Translations under genes and position numbers: made by a program | Shown here: piece after piece, positions 1-5,494 of the stretch | Layout of the letters: every line of letters starts with the position of its first letter | Numbering within the stretch: the first letter of the stretch is position 1 | Notes under the pieces: model-generated | Seen by the model: the letters and a program-made list of their open reading frames with translations, nothing else | What the model was told of the DNA's origin: nothing | Database searches by the model: none | Origin: Hydrogenothermaceae bacterium | Lineage (GTDB): Bacteria; Aquificota; Aquificia; Aquificales; Hydrogenothermaceae | Length of the DNA: 9,888 bases | Assembly (NCBI GenBank): GCA_026985705.1 | Contig: JALSPY010000179.1 | Span: 1 to 9,888, forward strand | Direction: 5' to 3'

Positions 1-68
1 AATGGTATTTAGAAAATAAAGACTGGTTAAAGGATATATCTTTAGAAGAAAACATACAAAATATATAG
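1..68 (+). CDS. rfbB: dTDP-glucose 4,6-dehydratase, C-terminal end (partial)
   Basis: Only the last 21 codons are present, read in the frame starting at base 3 and stopping at TAG 66-68. The peptide begins WYLENKDWL and ends ENIQNI. A W-Y-L-E-N-K-(D/E)-W stretch near the C-terminus is characteristic of RfbB/RmlB, the NAD-dependent short-chain dehydrogenase that turns dTDP-glucose into dTDP-4-keto-6-deoxyglucose for rhamnose and other deoxysugars of the cell surface. The catalytic domain lies outside the window, so the call rests on this tail alone. The gene converges on the minus-strand membrane-protein gene with 3 bases between the two stop codons, leaving no room for a separate terminator. 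A related SDR nucleotide-sugar enzyme is the main alternative. Confidence 0.7.
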   Translation, partial: WYLENKDWLKDISLEENIQNI

Positions 69-71
69 CTT

Positions 72-1181
72 TTATCTTCTTATTCCCTGTGTTGGTGGAG
101 GTGTTTTAACAGCACTTCTATCTAATTTTTTCTTTAATTCGCTCCTTATAGTTGTCCTTGATTTTTCTAATTTTGATGTAATTCTACTTAATACACCATC
201 TACAAATCTATTAACTAAAGTTATCCCTGAAAAACCAGCTACAAATGAAAGAACTACAGTAGTAGCTTCTCTAAATTCAGGATTTATACTATTCAATGAA
301 AAAATTAGACCTGCTTCTGAAGCTTTATAAATAAGATACGCAGAAAATGAACCTATTATCCCTTTCCCTATTATGTGAAATATAAAAGGTCTAAAGATAA
401 TTCCTCTAACTGCCAATAAGAATATTTCTCTAGGTAAATTATCTCTGTAGGTTATAACATTACCCATTAAAGCTCCTAAAAAACCTGGAACTAATACAGG
501 GGCAAACTTTTCTAAAATTTCTTCTTTGTAAAAAGGTATAAAAATTAAAAATATTATTAAAAATCCAATTGTAGAGTAATTTATATATAAATATGTTAAA
601 GACAATTTATAAACATTACCATCTATAAAATAATCGTATATCAGTTTCAATGCATTTTTAAAGTTTGACCTTATTCTGTACTCATCTTCTTTAGATAGGG
701 AAGGATTGGAAATTAAATGCTGTAAACTTTTGGAAAGTATACCGTCTACATCAACAGGCTCATTATTTAATATTTTATTTAAGTGTGTAATATCCCAATT
801 TATCCCTAACCAAGCTTTTCTTAAATGTTCATCATCTACAATATTATCAAACTGATTTATTATATTTATAGCTTCGTTTTTAAAACTTTCTCTATCCAAT
901 AATAGTAAACTTTCAACTTTTGCCTTGTGTAAAGATTTCCAAAAATAGATATAATTAACATACAGTGAACAAAGCTCTCTTTTCGCTAAATAAAGATATT
1001 TTTCAAAGGTTTTTAATAGATTTCTATCTATATTTTCTTTATTTTTAATAGTATTGTACAAGCTTTCTAACTCTTCATAAGTTACCCATGGATTTGGAGA
1101 TACTTTTTTTCTAATATTCTTTAATATAGAACAGAAGAAATTGTAAAGTTTTTCCTTAAATGGTGTATTAGACTTCTCCAT
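72..1181 (-). CDS. hypothetical multi-spanning membrane protein
   Basis: I do not recognise the family. From the ATG at 1181 the product is 369 residues. Residues 1-190 are soluble, charged and probably helical, with a Trp-containing stretch (RKAWLGINWD, about 121-130). Hydrophobic segments follow at about 196-217, 227-244, 251-285 (one or two passes) and 303-322. The C-terminus is a basic tail ending PPPTQGIRR. The segment LSFVAGFSGITLVNRFVDG (311-329) resembles the 'AF-x-AGFSE-R-x-x-x-x-L' ending I associate with diverse uncharacterised bacterial membrane proteins; that link is inference. The open frame extends to a TTG at 1253, but I prefer ATG 1181: AGG lies 8 bases upstream of it, and the 24 extra residues would run through an 18-bp palindrome. 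It stands alone between the rfbB tail and an IS remnant, which suits an accessory gene. Confidence 0.75.
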   Translation of the reverse strand: MEKSNTPFKEKLYNFFCSILKNIRKKVSPNPWVTYEELESLYNTIKNKENIDRNLLKTFEKYLYLAKRELCSLYVNYIYFWKSLHKAKVESLLLLDRESFKNEAINIINQFDNIVDDEHLRKAWLGINWDITHLNKILNNEPVDVDGILSKSLQHLISNPSLSKEDEYRIRSNFKNALKLIYDYFIDGNVYKLSLTYLYINYSTIGFLIIFLIFIPFYKEEILEKFAPVLVPGFLGALMGNVITYRDNLPREIFLLAVRGIIFRPFIFHIIGKGIIGSFSAYLIYKASEAGLIFSLNSINPEFREATTVVLSFVAGFSGITLVNRFVDGVLSRITSKLEKSRTTIRSELKKKLDRSAVKTPPPTQGIRR

Positions 1182-1199
1182 CTCTTTTACCTGCAAAAA

Positions 1200-1217
1200 G
1201 GGAAATATATATTTCCC
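1200..1217. promoter_or_regulatory. 18-bp perfect palindrome upstream of the membrane-protein gene
   Basis: GGGAAATATATATTTCCC reads identically on both strands and its inner edge lies 18 bases upstream of the ATG at 1181. Perfect dyads of this size next to a start are typical of operators for dimeric repressors. It could instead form a loopless hairpin in the leader mRNA. The AT-rich core makes chance more likely than usual, but the GGG/CCC ends are less expected in such AT-rich sequence. Confidence 0.35.
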
Positions 1218-1259
1218 AAAATTAAAGTTAAAATACAAATAACTTATTAGCAATTAACA

Positions 1260-1571
1260 TGTCAAGCTTTTATATAGGTTTCAACATATGAAGAACATCT
1301 GCTGATAAAAATTTTAACGCTTTTCATAACCTAAAGCAGTAGAAGTTTTAAATCCTAATGCACAATGTAGTCTTGAAAAATTGTAAATCCTTAGATACTT
1401 CCTTAATTTCTTATTTATTTCTCCTATAAAACAAACAGCTTATTAATCACAACATCTTCTTCTATTGTCCTTATTAATCTTTCTACATTTTGACCTCTCT
1501 CCTTAGATTGTTAGGTAGATGTATACTTGCTTATCTGAACTTATACAAATCATAAAATATCGGCTTGAACT
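1260..1571. mobile_element. possible internally deleted IS element
   Basis: TCAAGC at 1262-1267 and its reverse complement GCTTGA at 1563-1568 flank the transposase remnant and are each followed inward by a TAT-rich stretch, giving weak imperfect inverted ends about 307 bases apart. The transposase stop lies about 50 bases from the left end, a normal distance for an insertion sequence. The matching core is only six bases, so the boundaries are tentative, and I could not identify a target-site duplication. Confidence 0.3.
1314..1500 (-). pseudogene. degenerate IS3-type transposase (DDE integrase core) remnant
   Basis: Two reading frames on the minus strand carry transposase-like peptides. One (about 1495 down to 1440) reads GQNVERLIRTIEEDVVINK, matching the region around the catalytic Glu of IS3-family OrfB/rve integrase cores ('GQNAYVERLIRTIKEE'). 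The other (1424 down to the TAA at 1314-1316) contains YNFSRLHCALGFKTS, the 'YN-x-x-R-L-H-x-A-L-G-x-K-T-P' motif that ends these proteins. A frameshift separates them near 1430-1440, and the spacing is shorter than usual, indicating an internal deletion. Upstream (about 1500-1550) a further frame gives SDKQVYI, possibly the decayed second-Asp region, interrupted by stops. The rest of the transposase is missing, so the element cannot be active. Confidence 0.8.
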
Positions 1572-1590
1572 AGCTATTTTAAAGATTTAA

Positions 1591-1618
1591 TTTAAATTTT
1601 AGTTTTATATTGTATAAT
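1591..1618 (+). promoter_or_regulatory. sigma70-like promoter of rimP-nusA-ylxR
   Basis: A consensus TATAAT lies at 1613-1618 with TTTAAA (4 of 6 to TTGACA) at 1591-1596 and a 16-base spacer. Transcription would start near 1625, giving a leader of about 45 bases before the rimP ATG. AT-richness makes isolated TATAAT matches common, but the position directly before the first gene of the operon supports it. Confidence 0.5.
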
Positions 1619-1655
1619 CTAAAATCCTATAGTCTAATACCTTAAGAAAAAAATA

Positions 1656-1662
1656 GAGGTGG
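1656..1662 (+). promoter_or_regulatory. ribosome binding site deciding the rimP start
   Basis: GAGGTGG complements the 16S anti-Shine-Dalgarno sequence and lies 8 bases before ATG 1671. It overlaps the alternative GTG at 1659 and so argues against that longer start. Confidence 0.65.
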
Positions 1663-1670
1663 AAAAGGTG

Positions 1671-2114
1671 ATGGATATAGTAGAGAGAGTTAAAGAATTG
1701 ATAGCTCCAATTTTAGAGAAATTAGGGCTAAAGCTTGTTGATATAGAGTTTATTAAAGAAGGAAAACCTATACTTAGAGTTTATATATATGATCCTAACG
1801 GGACAACAATAGAACAATGTGAGATAGTAAGCAGAAAATTAGGGAAACTTTTAGATGATGAAGATTTAATTCCATACTCTTATACATTAGAAATATCCTC
1901 GCCGGGATTAAATAGGAAAATAAAAAATAAAGAGGAGTATGAAATTTTTAAAGGTAGAAATATTAAAATAATTGTTAAAGAACCAATAGATAAGAAAAAT
2001 GTCTTTACTGGAGTTTTAGAAGGTTTAGAAGGAAATAATGTATTGGTTAAGAATAAAGAAGAGACTATAAAAATAAATTTAGAAAATATATCAAAGGCTA
2101 AACTAAATGATTAA
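1671..2114 (+). CDS. rimP: ribosome maturation factor RimP
   Basis: RimP binds the nascent 30S subunit and assists its maturation. The product is 147 residues, usual for the family. The N-terminal alpha/beta domain starts VKELIAPILEKLGLKLVDIEF (from residue 7), and LEISSPGLNR at 73-82 is the family hallmark linking the two domains. The C-terminal part (about 88-147, with KGRNIKIIVKEP and FTGVLEG) is the SH3-like domain. Three in-frame starts are close together: GTG 1659, GTG 1668 and ATG 1671. I choose the ATG because GAGGTGG at 1656-1662 sits 8 bases before it, whereas GTG 1659 would lie inside that site. It is first in the conserved rimP-nusA-ylxR order, 26 bases before nusA. Confidence 0.95.
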   Translation: MDIVERVKELIAPILEKLGLKLVDIEFIKEGKPILRVYIYDPNGTTIEQCEIVSRKLGKLLDDEDLIPYSYTLEISSPGLNRKIKNKEEYEIFKGRNIKIIVKEPIDKKNVFTGVLEGLEGNNVLVKNKEETIKINLENISKAKLND

Positions 2115-2140
2115 ATATAAAAATATAAGGGGAAGTAAAA

Positions 2141-3262
2141 ATGTCAGTAAAACTTAAAAATGTTATAGAAATGGTGGCTAGAGAAAAAAATGTACCCGAA
2201 AATATAGTTGAAAAGGCATTAATAGATGGTATAAAAACTGCTGTAAAAAAGGAATTTGGTTATAAAAACAATGTTTTTGTTGAGTTTGATAAGGAAAATG
2301 ATGAATTGAAAGTGTTACTAAAGAAAAAGATAACACCTTTTGTTGACAATCCAAAGAGAGATATATCCATCTCAGAGGCAAAGAAGATAGACCCAAAAGC
2401 TGAAGTTGGAAAATATATTTTTGTCCCTTTAGATTTAGAAAGTATAGGAAGAATTGCTTTAAATGTTGCTAAGGAGGTAATATCATCAAAAATAGCTAAA
2501 GTTGAAAAAAATATTTTGTTTAAAGAATTTAAAGATATAGAAGGAAAGGTTATTACAGGAACAGTAAGACGATTTGAAGGAAATGATATAATTGTTGATT
2601 TAGGTAGAGTTGAAGCTGTCTTACCAGAAGAAGAACAGATAAAGAAAGAAAAATATAAGATAGGAGATAGAATTAGAGCATTAATACTAAAGGTTATAAA
2701 AGATGGAGCTTATCCTATATATGAGAGAGGAAAAACGAAGAGATTTATCAGACCTTTAGATAAAGAGAAACCACTTGTAATATTATCTAGAACACATCCA
2801 AATCTTTTAAGAAGACTTATAGAAATAGAAGTTCCAGAGGTGCAAGAGGGGGAAATAGAGATAAAAGCTGTAGCTAGAGAGCCGGGGGATAGAGCTAAAG
2901 TTGCAGTTTGGACTGAAGATAGAAATATAGACCCTGTAGGTGTTGTTGTAGGATTAAAGGGAAAAAGAATACAAAATGTTTCAATGGAGTTGTCAGATGA
3001 AAAAATAGATGTTATAGAGTGGCATCCTGACCCAGCACAGTTTGTAATTAGGGCTTTATCACCAGCACATCCTAAAAAATGGAAGATATTTGAAAAGGAA
3101 AAGAGAATAGAGGTTGCTGTTCCTAAAAATGAGTTGTCTCTAGCTATCGGAAAGGGAGGTATTAATGCTAAACTAGCCCATAAGCTTACAGGTTGGCATA
3201 TAGACATATTAAGTGAAGAAGATTTTGACAGATTACAACAGTTGGCAGAGAAAAATGAATAA
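2141..3262 (+). CDS. nusA: transcription termination/antitermination factor NusA
   Basis: NusA binds RNA polymerase and nascent RNA, modulating pausing, termination and antitermination. The product is 373 residues. In order: N-terminal polymerase-binding domain (about 1-125, with NVIEMVAREKNV), S1 domain (about 134-207, GKVITGTVRRFEGNDIIVDLG), KH1 (about 215-300, with IKAVAREPGDRAKVAV, DPVGVVVG and GLKGKRIQ), and KH2 (about 320-362, AIGKGGINAKLAHKLTGW). There are no C-terminal acidic repeats, so this is the short form seen outside the Proteobacteria. Compared with the E. coli protein as I remember it, about 19 extra, mostly basic residues lie at about 186-208 between S1 and KH1. AAGGGGA at 2127-2133 is a good ribosome binding site 7 bases before the ATG. 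The gene overlaps the next start by 8 bases. Confidence 0.97.
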   Translation: MSVKLKNVIEMVAREKNVPENIVEKALIDGIKTAVKKEFGYKNNVFVEFDKENDELKVLLKKKITPFVDNPKRDISISEAKKIDPKAEVGKYIFVPLDLESIGRIALNVAKEVISSKIAKVEKNILFKEFKDIEGKVITGTVRRFEGNDIIVDLGRVEAVLPEEEQIKKEKYKIGDRIRALILKVIKDGAYPIYERGKTKRFIRPLDKEKPLVILSRTHPNLLRRLIEIEVPEVQEGEIEIKAVAREPGDRAKVAVWTEDRNIDPVGVVVGLKGKRIQNVSMELSDEKIDVIEWHPDPAQFVIRALSPAHPKKWKIFEKEKRIEVAVPKNELSLAIGKGGINAKLAHKLTGWHIDILSEEDFDRLQQLAEKNE

Positions 3263-3763
3263 ACCAATAAGAAGTTGTGTTGTCTGTAAAAAAAAACAGA
3301 AAAGGAAAAACTTGTAAGATTTAGTATTGAAAATAATAAACCAGTTTATAAGGAGTATGGAGGAAGAGGTTTTTATATATGCCCTTCCTGCCTTTCTAAA
3401 AGAAAGGATAAAATAAAAAGACGGTTTAATATAGACGCTATGGAAGTAAAAAAACAGTTAGAAAAACAGATAATTAATCTTTTACAGCTTGGTTGGAGAA
3501 GTAGAGTTATAAAAATAGGTTTTGATGATACATTGAATGAACTAAAAGCTGAAAAAAAAGGTTTTTTAATTTTAGCTAGAGATATATCTAAAAGGACTAA
3601 AAGAAATATTCTCTATAAGTATGATGGGGAGTATTACGAGTTATTTTCAAAGGAGGATTTAGGTAAGTTTTTAGGAAAAAAGGAAGTTGGAATAATTTTT
3701 ATTCCTGATACAAAGTTTGGAAAAAAAATAAAGGATACTGTAGAAAAGTATTTAGAAGTTTAA
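3255..3763 (+). CDS. ylxR: YlxR (DUF448)–L7Ae fusion RNA-binding protein, frameshifted at an A9 run
   Basis: ATG 3255 overlaps the nusA end by 8 bases. Its frame reads MNKPIRSCVVCKKK and then, without a frame change, six more residues to TAA 3315-3317 (20 residues in all). A shift of -1 at the nine A's (3288-3296) continues TEKEKLVRFS, then GGRGFYICPSC and an open L7Ae-like domain to 3763, giving 169 residues. R-x-C-V-V-C, LVRF and GRG-x-Y-x-C-P are the YlxR signature; CVVC (8-11) and CPSC (43-46) form two Cys pairs. Residues from about 63 on are an L7Ae/L30e-like RNA-binding domain. YlxR–L7Ae fusions are known in other bacteria, so the joined product is the plausible one. It is made by slippage at A9 (heptamer A-AAA-AAA), or the run truly has ten A's, or the gene is broken. 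The likely role is RNA binding connected with translation; RNase P has been proposed as a partner of YlxR. Confidence 0.8.
3288..3296 (+). other. A9 slippery run / frameshift junction in ylxR
   Basis: Nine consecutive A's follow the TGT of the CVVC motif. In the start frame they read as three Lys codons followed by CAG; slipping back one base gives ACA and opens the YlxR–L7Ae frame. A9-A10 runs are known substrates for transcriptional slippage, and A-AAA-AAA is a -1 ribosomal slippery heptamer. I saw no equally long homopolymer elsewhere; the others I noticed are eight bases. A missing base in the assembly is the competing explanation. Confidence 0.65.
3440..3763 (+). CDS. L7Ae-like RNA-binding domain (C-terminal half of the YlxR fusion)
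   Basis: This is the longest uninterrupted ATG-started frame in the region, 107 residues. IINLLQLGWRSRVIKIGFDDTL, then LILARDISKRTKRNI and LGKFLGKKEVGIIFI, follow the pattern of bacterial L7Ae/L30e/Gadd45-type kink-turn RNA-binding proteins (YlxQ-like): Leu-rich first helix, G-F-D-x-x-L, LA-x-D-x-S, and LGK-x-LGKK. No Shine-Dalgarno sequence precedes ATG 3440 (TTTAATATAGACGCT), and the same frame stays open upstream through the YlxR motifs. I therefore think it is normally translated only as part of the fusion, although it would be called as a separate gene by default. Confidence 0.75.
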   Translation: MEVKKQLEKQIINLLQLGWRSRVIKIGFDDTLNELKAEKKGFLILARDISKRTKRNILYKYDGEYYELFSKEDLGKFLGKKEVGIIFIPDTKFGKKIKDTVEKYLEV

Positions 3764-4263
3764 GTTATATATACACTAACTTCACATATTCCTTCCCCAT
3801 TAGCATTACATTTTGTTTCTTTAGCTAGAACCTTTTTACTTTTACCAAAGTAGGCTTCAACTATACCTGCAACCAAACCAACCTCAAAAAAACATATCCT
3901 CTTACCTATATTATCCATTCCTGAACATGTTATACACTCATCTAATTGAAATACTAATTTATTTTCCGAAATTTCTGTAATATCAAGGATACCTATTTTT
4001 TTATCCTTCAGAAATTTTTTTACATTGTCTATGTATCTTTCAAAACTACGATTGTATAAATTCTCTCCGACCGTTAATCCTAACTCCTTACCTGCATTGA
4101 CAAAGAGAATATTTTTAGCCTTTTCTCCTAATAGCTCCTCCGCATAAATTTGAGAAAAATGTCTAAAAACCCTAAATATTTCTATAGGGATTGATTTTCC
4201 TAATTTTTCTCTTTTAACTTTGGAAATGTTTTTGAGAATGGCCTGACTTTCCTCTTTTTTCAT
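3760..4263 (-). CDS. V4R-domain protein (4-vinyl reductase / TRAPP-like fold)
   Basis: A soluble 167-residue protein with no signal peptide. Residues about 1-100 match the alpha/beta front of V4R proteins (NILFVNAGKELGLTVGENL at 51-69). Residues 105-164 hold the recognisable part: FQLDECITCSGM, then ICFFEVGLVAGIVEAYFG and KETKCNANGEGICEVSV, matching 'C-x-F-x-x-G-x-x-A-G-x-x-E-x-x-x-G...KE-T-K-C-x-x-x-G-x-x-x-C-x-F/V'. Cysteines C110, C113, C124, C152 and C160 could bind a metal or a hydrophobic ligand. V4R domains occur in regulators of aromatic metabolism, in bacteriochlorophyll 4-vinyl reductase and in small-molecule sensors, so the exact role is open. AAGGGGG at 4272-4278 gives a ribosome binding site 8 bases before the ATG. 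It follows the transporter gene by 3 bases and is surely co-transcribed. Its stop overlaps that of the L7Ae half by 4 bases, convergently. Confidence 0.8.
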   Translation of the reverse strand: MKKEESQAILKNISKVKREKLGKSIPIEIFRVFRHFSQIYAEELLGEKAKNILFVNAGKELGLTVGENLYNRSFERYIDNVKKFLKDKKIGILDITEISENKLVFQLDECITCSGMDNIGKRICFFEVGLVAGIVEAYFGKSKKVLAKETKCNANGEGICEVSVYIT

Positions 4264-4266
4264 TAA

Positions 4267-5403
4267 CTAAGCCCCCTTAGATAAAATTAAATTTAGTTTA
4301 TCTCTGAATGTAAAAATACAAGCTCCTATTAATACAAAACCACTCATAAATAAAACAGATAATTTATAACTATGTGTTAAATATAGGAAAAATGACCAAA
4401 TAATCAAGCCTAAACTTGAGGAAATTCTCTCTGTAATAGACAGAAATGATAATCTTGTAGAAACTTCATTTTCAGGGAAAACTTCTATTATCAAAACTCT
4501 AGATGTTGTCCATAAGTGAGATAGTGAGAAACCTGCAAACAACCCTACTACAATCAGAAAGTCCTTAGGAGTAAATGGAAGAATTATTAAAAATGAAAAC
4601 CAAAGTATAAAGCCAATAACAAAAAGATTTTTTATATCAAAAAACTTTGTTAAATATCCCCATATTATACCACCAGCTATTCCACCTACAGATGAGAAGC
4701 CTATAACTTTATATATTTCTTTATTCTCAAGTTTATAAACTTCCTTGAGATAAACACCCATTAAAGATATTAAGGTGTTAGCTATCTCTGTTAAAAATAA
4801 AATTGATACAATAATAAGTAAAAACTCCTTATCCGAGAAGATTTTTTTTAAATTTATCTTTTTAGGTTTTATATTTGGATTTTCCATAAAGAGAATAGAT
4901 GGTAGGGCTAATAACATGAATACTAAAGCTGTAAAAATATACACATATGGAATTTTTAAGTATTGAGCAAAAAACATTAGTGCAACGGCAGAGCCTATAT
5001 AACCTAAACTTACACCTAAGCCTGACACAAACCCTTTTTCTTTAAAATCTGTAAGTAAAGAATTATAAAAAACTAGATTTTGTTGATGTGCAATAGCAAG
5101 TAAAAAGAAAATCAACAAGGATAAAATATAATTATCTGACACAATAGCTAACAGTAGTGTTAGAATAGATACAGATATTGAGAATAATGTAAAAAACCTT
5201 TTTCTTAAATTCCTTTCATCTGCAATTTTTCCTAGTTTTAATGAAATAATAAAAGATATTAAAAATATTAAACCGTAGAAAAAGGTAAAAGTTTCTACAG
5301 ATATATATTTAGTTATATACAATGGAAAGAAAACGGAAAAAACTATTGCTCCTAAAATTGTTTCTCCTGTATCAAATATAGAAAAAGAAATTTTTTTTAT
5401 CAT
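4267..5403 (-). CDS. UMF1/Atg22-like major facilitator superfamily transporter
   Basis: A 378-residue inner-membrane protein made almost wholly of hydrophobic helices, about 11-12 by eye. The MFS signature after helix 2 reads GKIADERNLRKRF (58-70). VFYNSLL (111-117) followed by GFVSGLGVSLGYIG (124-137) is the mark of the UMF1/Atg22 subfamily ('FYNALL...vSG-x-G-x-GY-x-G'), whose best-known member exports amino acids from the yeast vacuole. Bacterial substrates are mostly unknown, so I do not assign one. A basic loop KPKKINLKK (179-187) lies between the two halves, as expected. It is slightly shorter than the usual 400-450 residues but has no obvious break. GAGGG at 5413-5417 sits 9 bases before the ATG. 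It leads a two-gene unit with the V4R gene and is divergent from murD. Confidence 0.87.
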   Translation of the reverse strand: MIKKISFSIFDTGETILGAIVFSVFFPLYITKYISVETFTFFYGLIFLISFIISLKLGKIADERNLRKRFFTLFSISVSILTLLLAIVSDNYILSLLIFFLLAIAHQQNLVFYNSLLTDFKEKGFVSGLGVSLGYIGSAVALMFFAQYLKIPYVYIFTALVFMLLALPSILFMENPNIKPKKINLKKIFSDKEFLLIIVSILFLTEIANTLISLMGVYLKEVYKLENKEIYKVIGFSSVGGIAGGIIWGYLTKFFDIKNLFVIGFILWFSFLIILPFTPKDFLIVVGLFAGFSLSHLWTTSRVLIIEVFPENEVSTRLSFLSITERISSSLGLIIWSFFLYLTHSYKLSVLFMSGFVLIGACIFTFRDKLNLILSKGA

Positions 5404-5494
5404 TCTGAGCTTCCCTCTCTAAAAATTATAAACTATTATTACTTGAAAAATCCTATATATTTTAAAGAAAAGAAATCTTTTTAAGAGGTGCTTT
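5404..5494. promoter_or_regulatory. divergent intergenic region between the transporter and murD
   Basis: These 91 bases must hold the start signals for both divergent units unless transcription arises elsewhere. On the minus strand a TATAAT lies at 5430-5425, close to the transporter ribosome binding site, with no clear -35 partner. On the plus strand TATATT at 5456-5461 is the best -10 candidate for murD, also without a convincing -35. AGAGGTG at 5484-5490 is the murD ribosome binding site. Confidence 0.35.

Larger units (their letters stand above)
1254..1658. other. intergenic region with IS remnant and rimP promoter
   Basis: This gap of about 400 bases has no intact gene. Its middle (about 1314-1500) holds a decayed transposase on the minus strand, possibly flanked by imperfect inverted ends near 1260 and 1568. 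Its right end (1591-1618) holds the likely promoter of rimP-nusA. I see no tRNA-like cloverleaf and no strong rho-independent terminator. Confidence 0.7.

Noticed and set aside
1182..1253. upstream TTG start extending the membrane protein by 24 residues
   Set aside because: Rare start codon, would read through the 18-bp palindrome, and the ATG at 1181 has a plausible ribosome binding site.
2178..2396. 72-residue minus-strand frame inside nusA
   Set aside because: Antisense shadow of the NusA N-terminal domain with no motif or ribosome binding site.
2710..3267. 185-residue open frame on the minus strand opposite nusA
   Set aside because: Lies entirely antisense to a certain nusA, Ser/Phe/Ile-rich composition typical of the reverse of Lys/Glu-rich coding sequence, and no family motif.
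4775..4966. 63-residue plus-strand frame inside the transporter gene
   Set aside because: Antisense to a well-supported MFS gene, with low-complexity Ile/Lys/Phe composition.
5468..5481. AAAAGA-AA-TCTTTT inverted repeat upstream of murD
   Set aside because: Only a six-base, AT-rich stem with a two-base loop; expected by chance at this composition.
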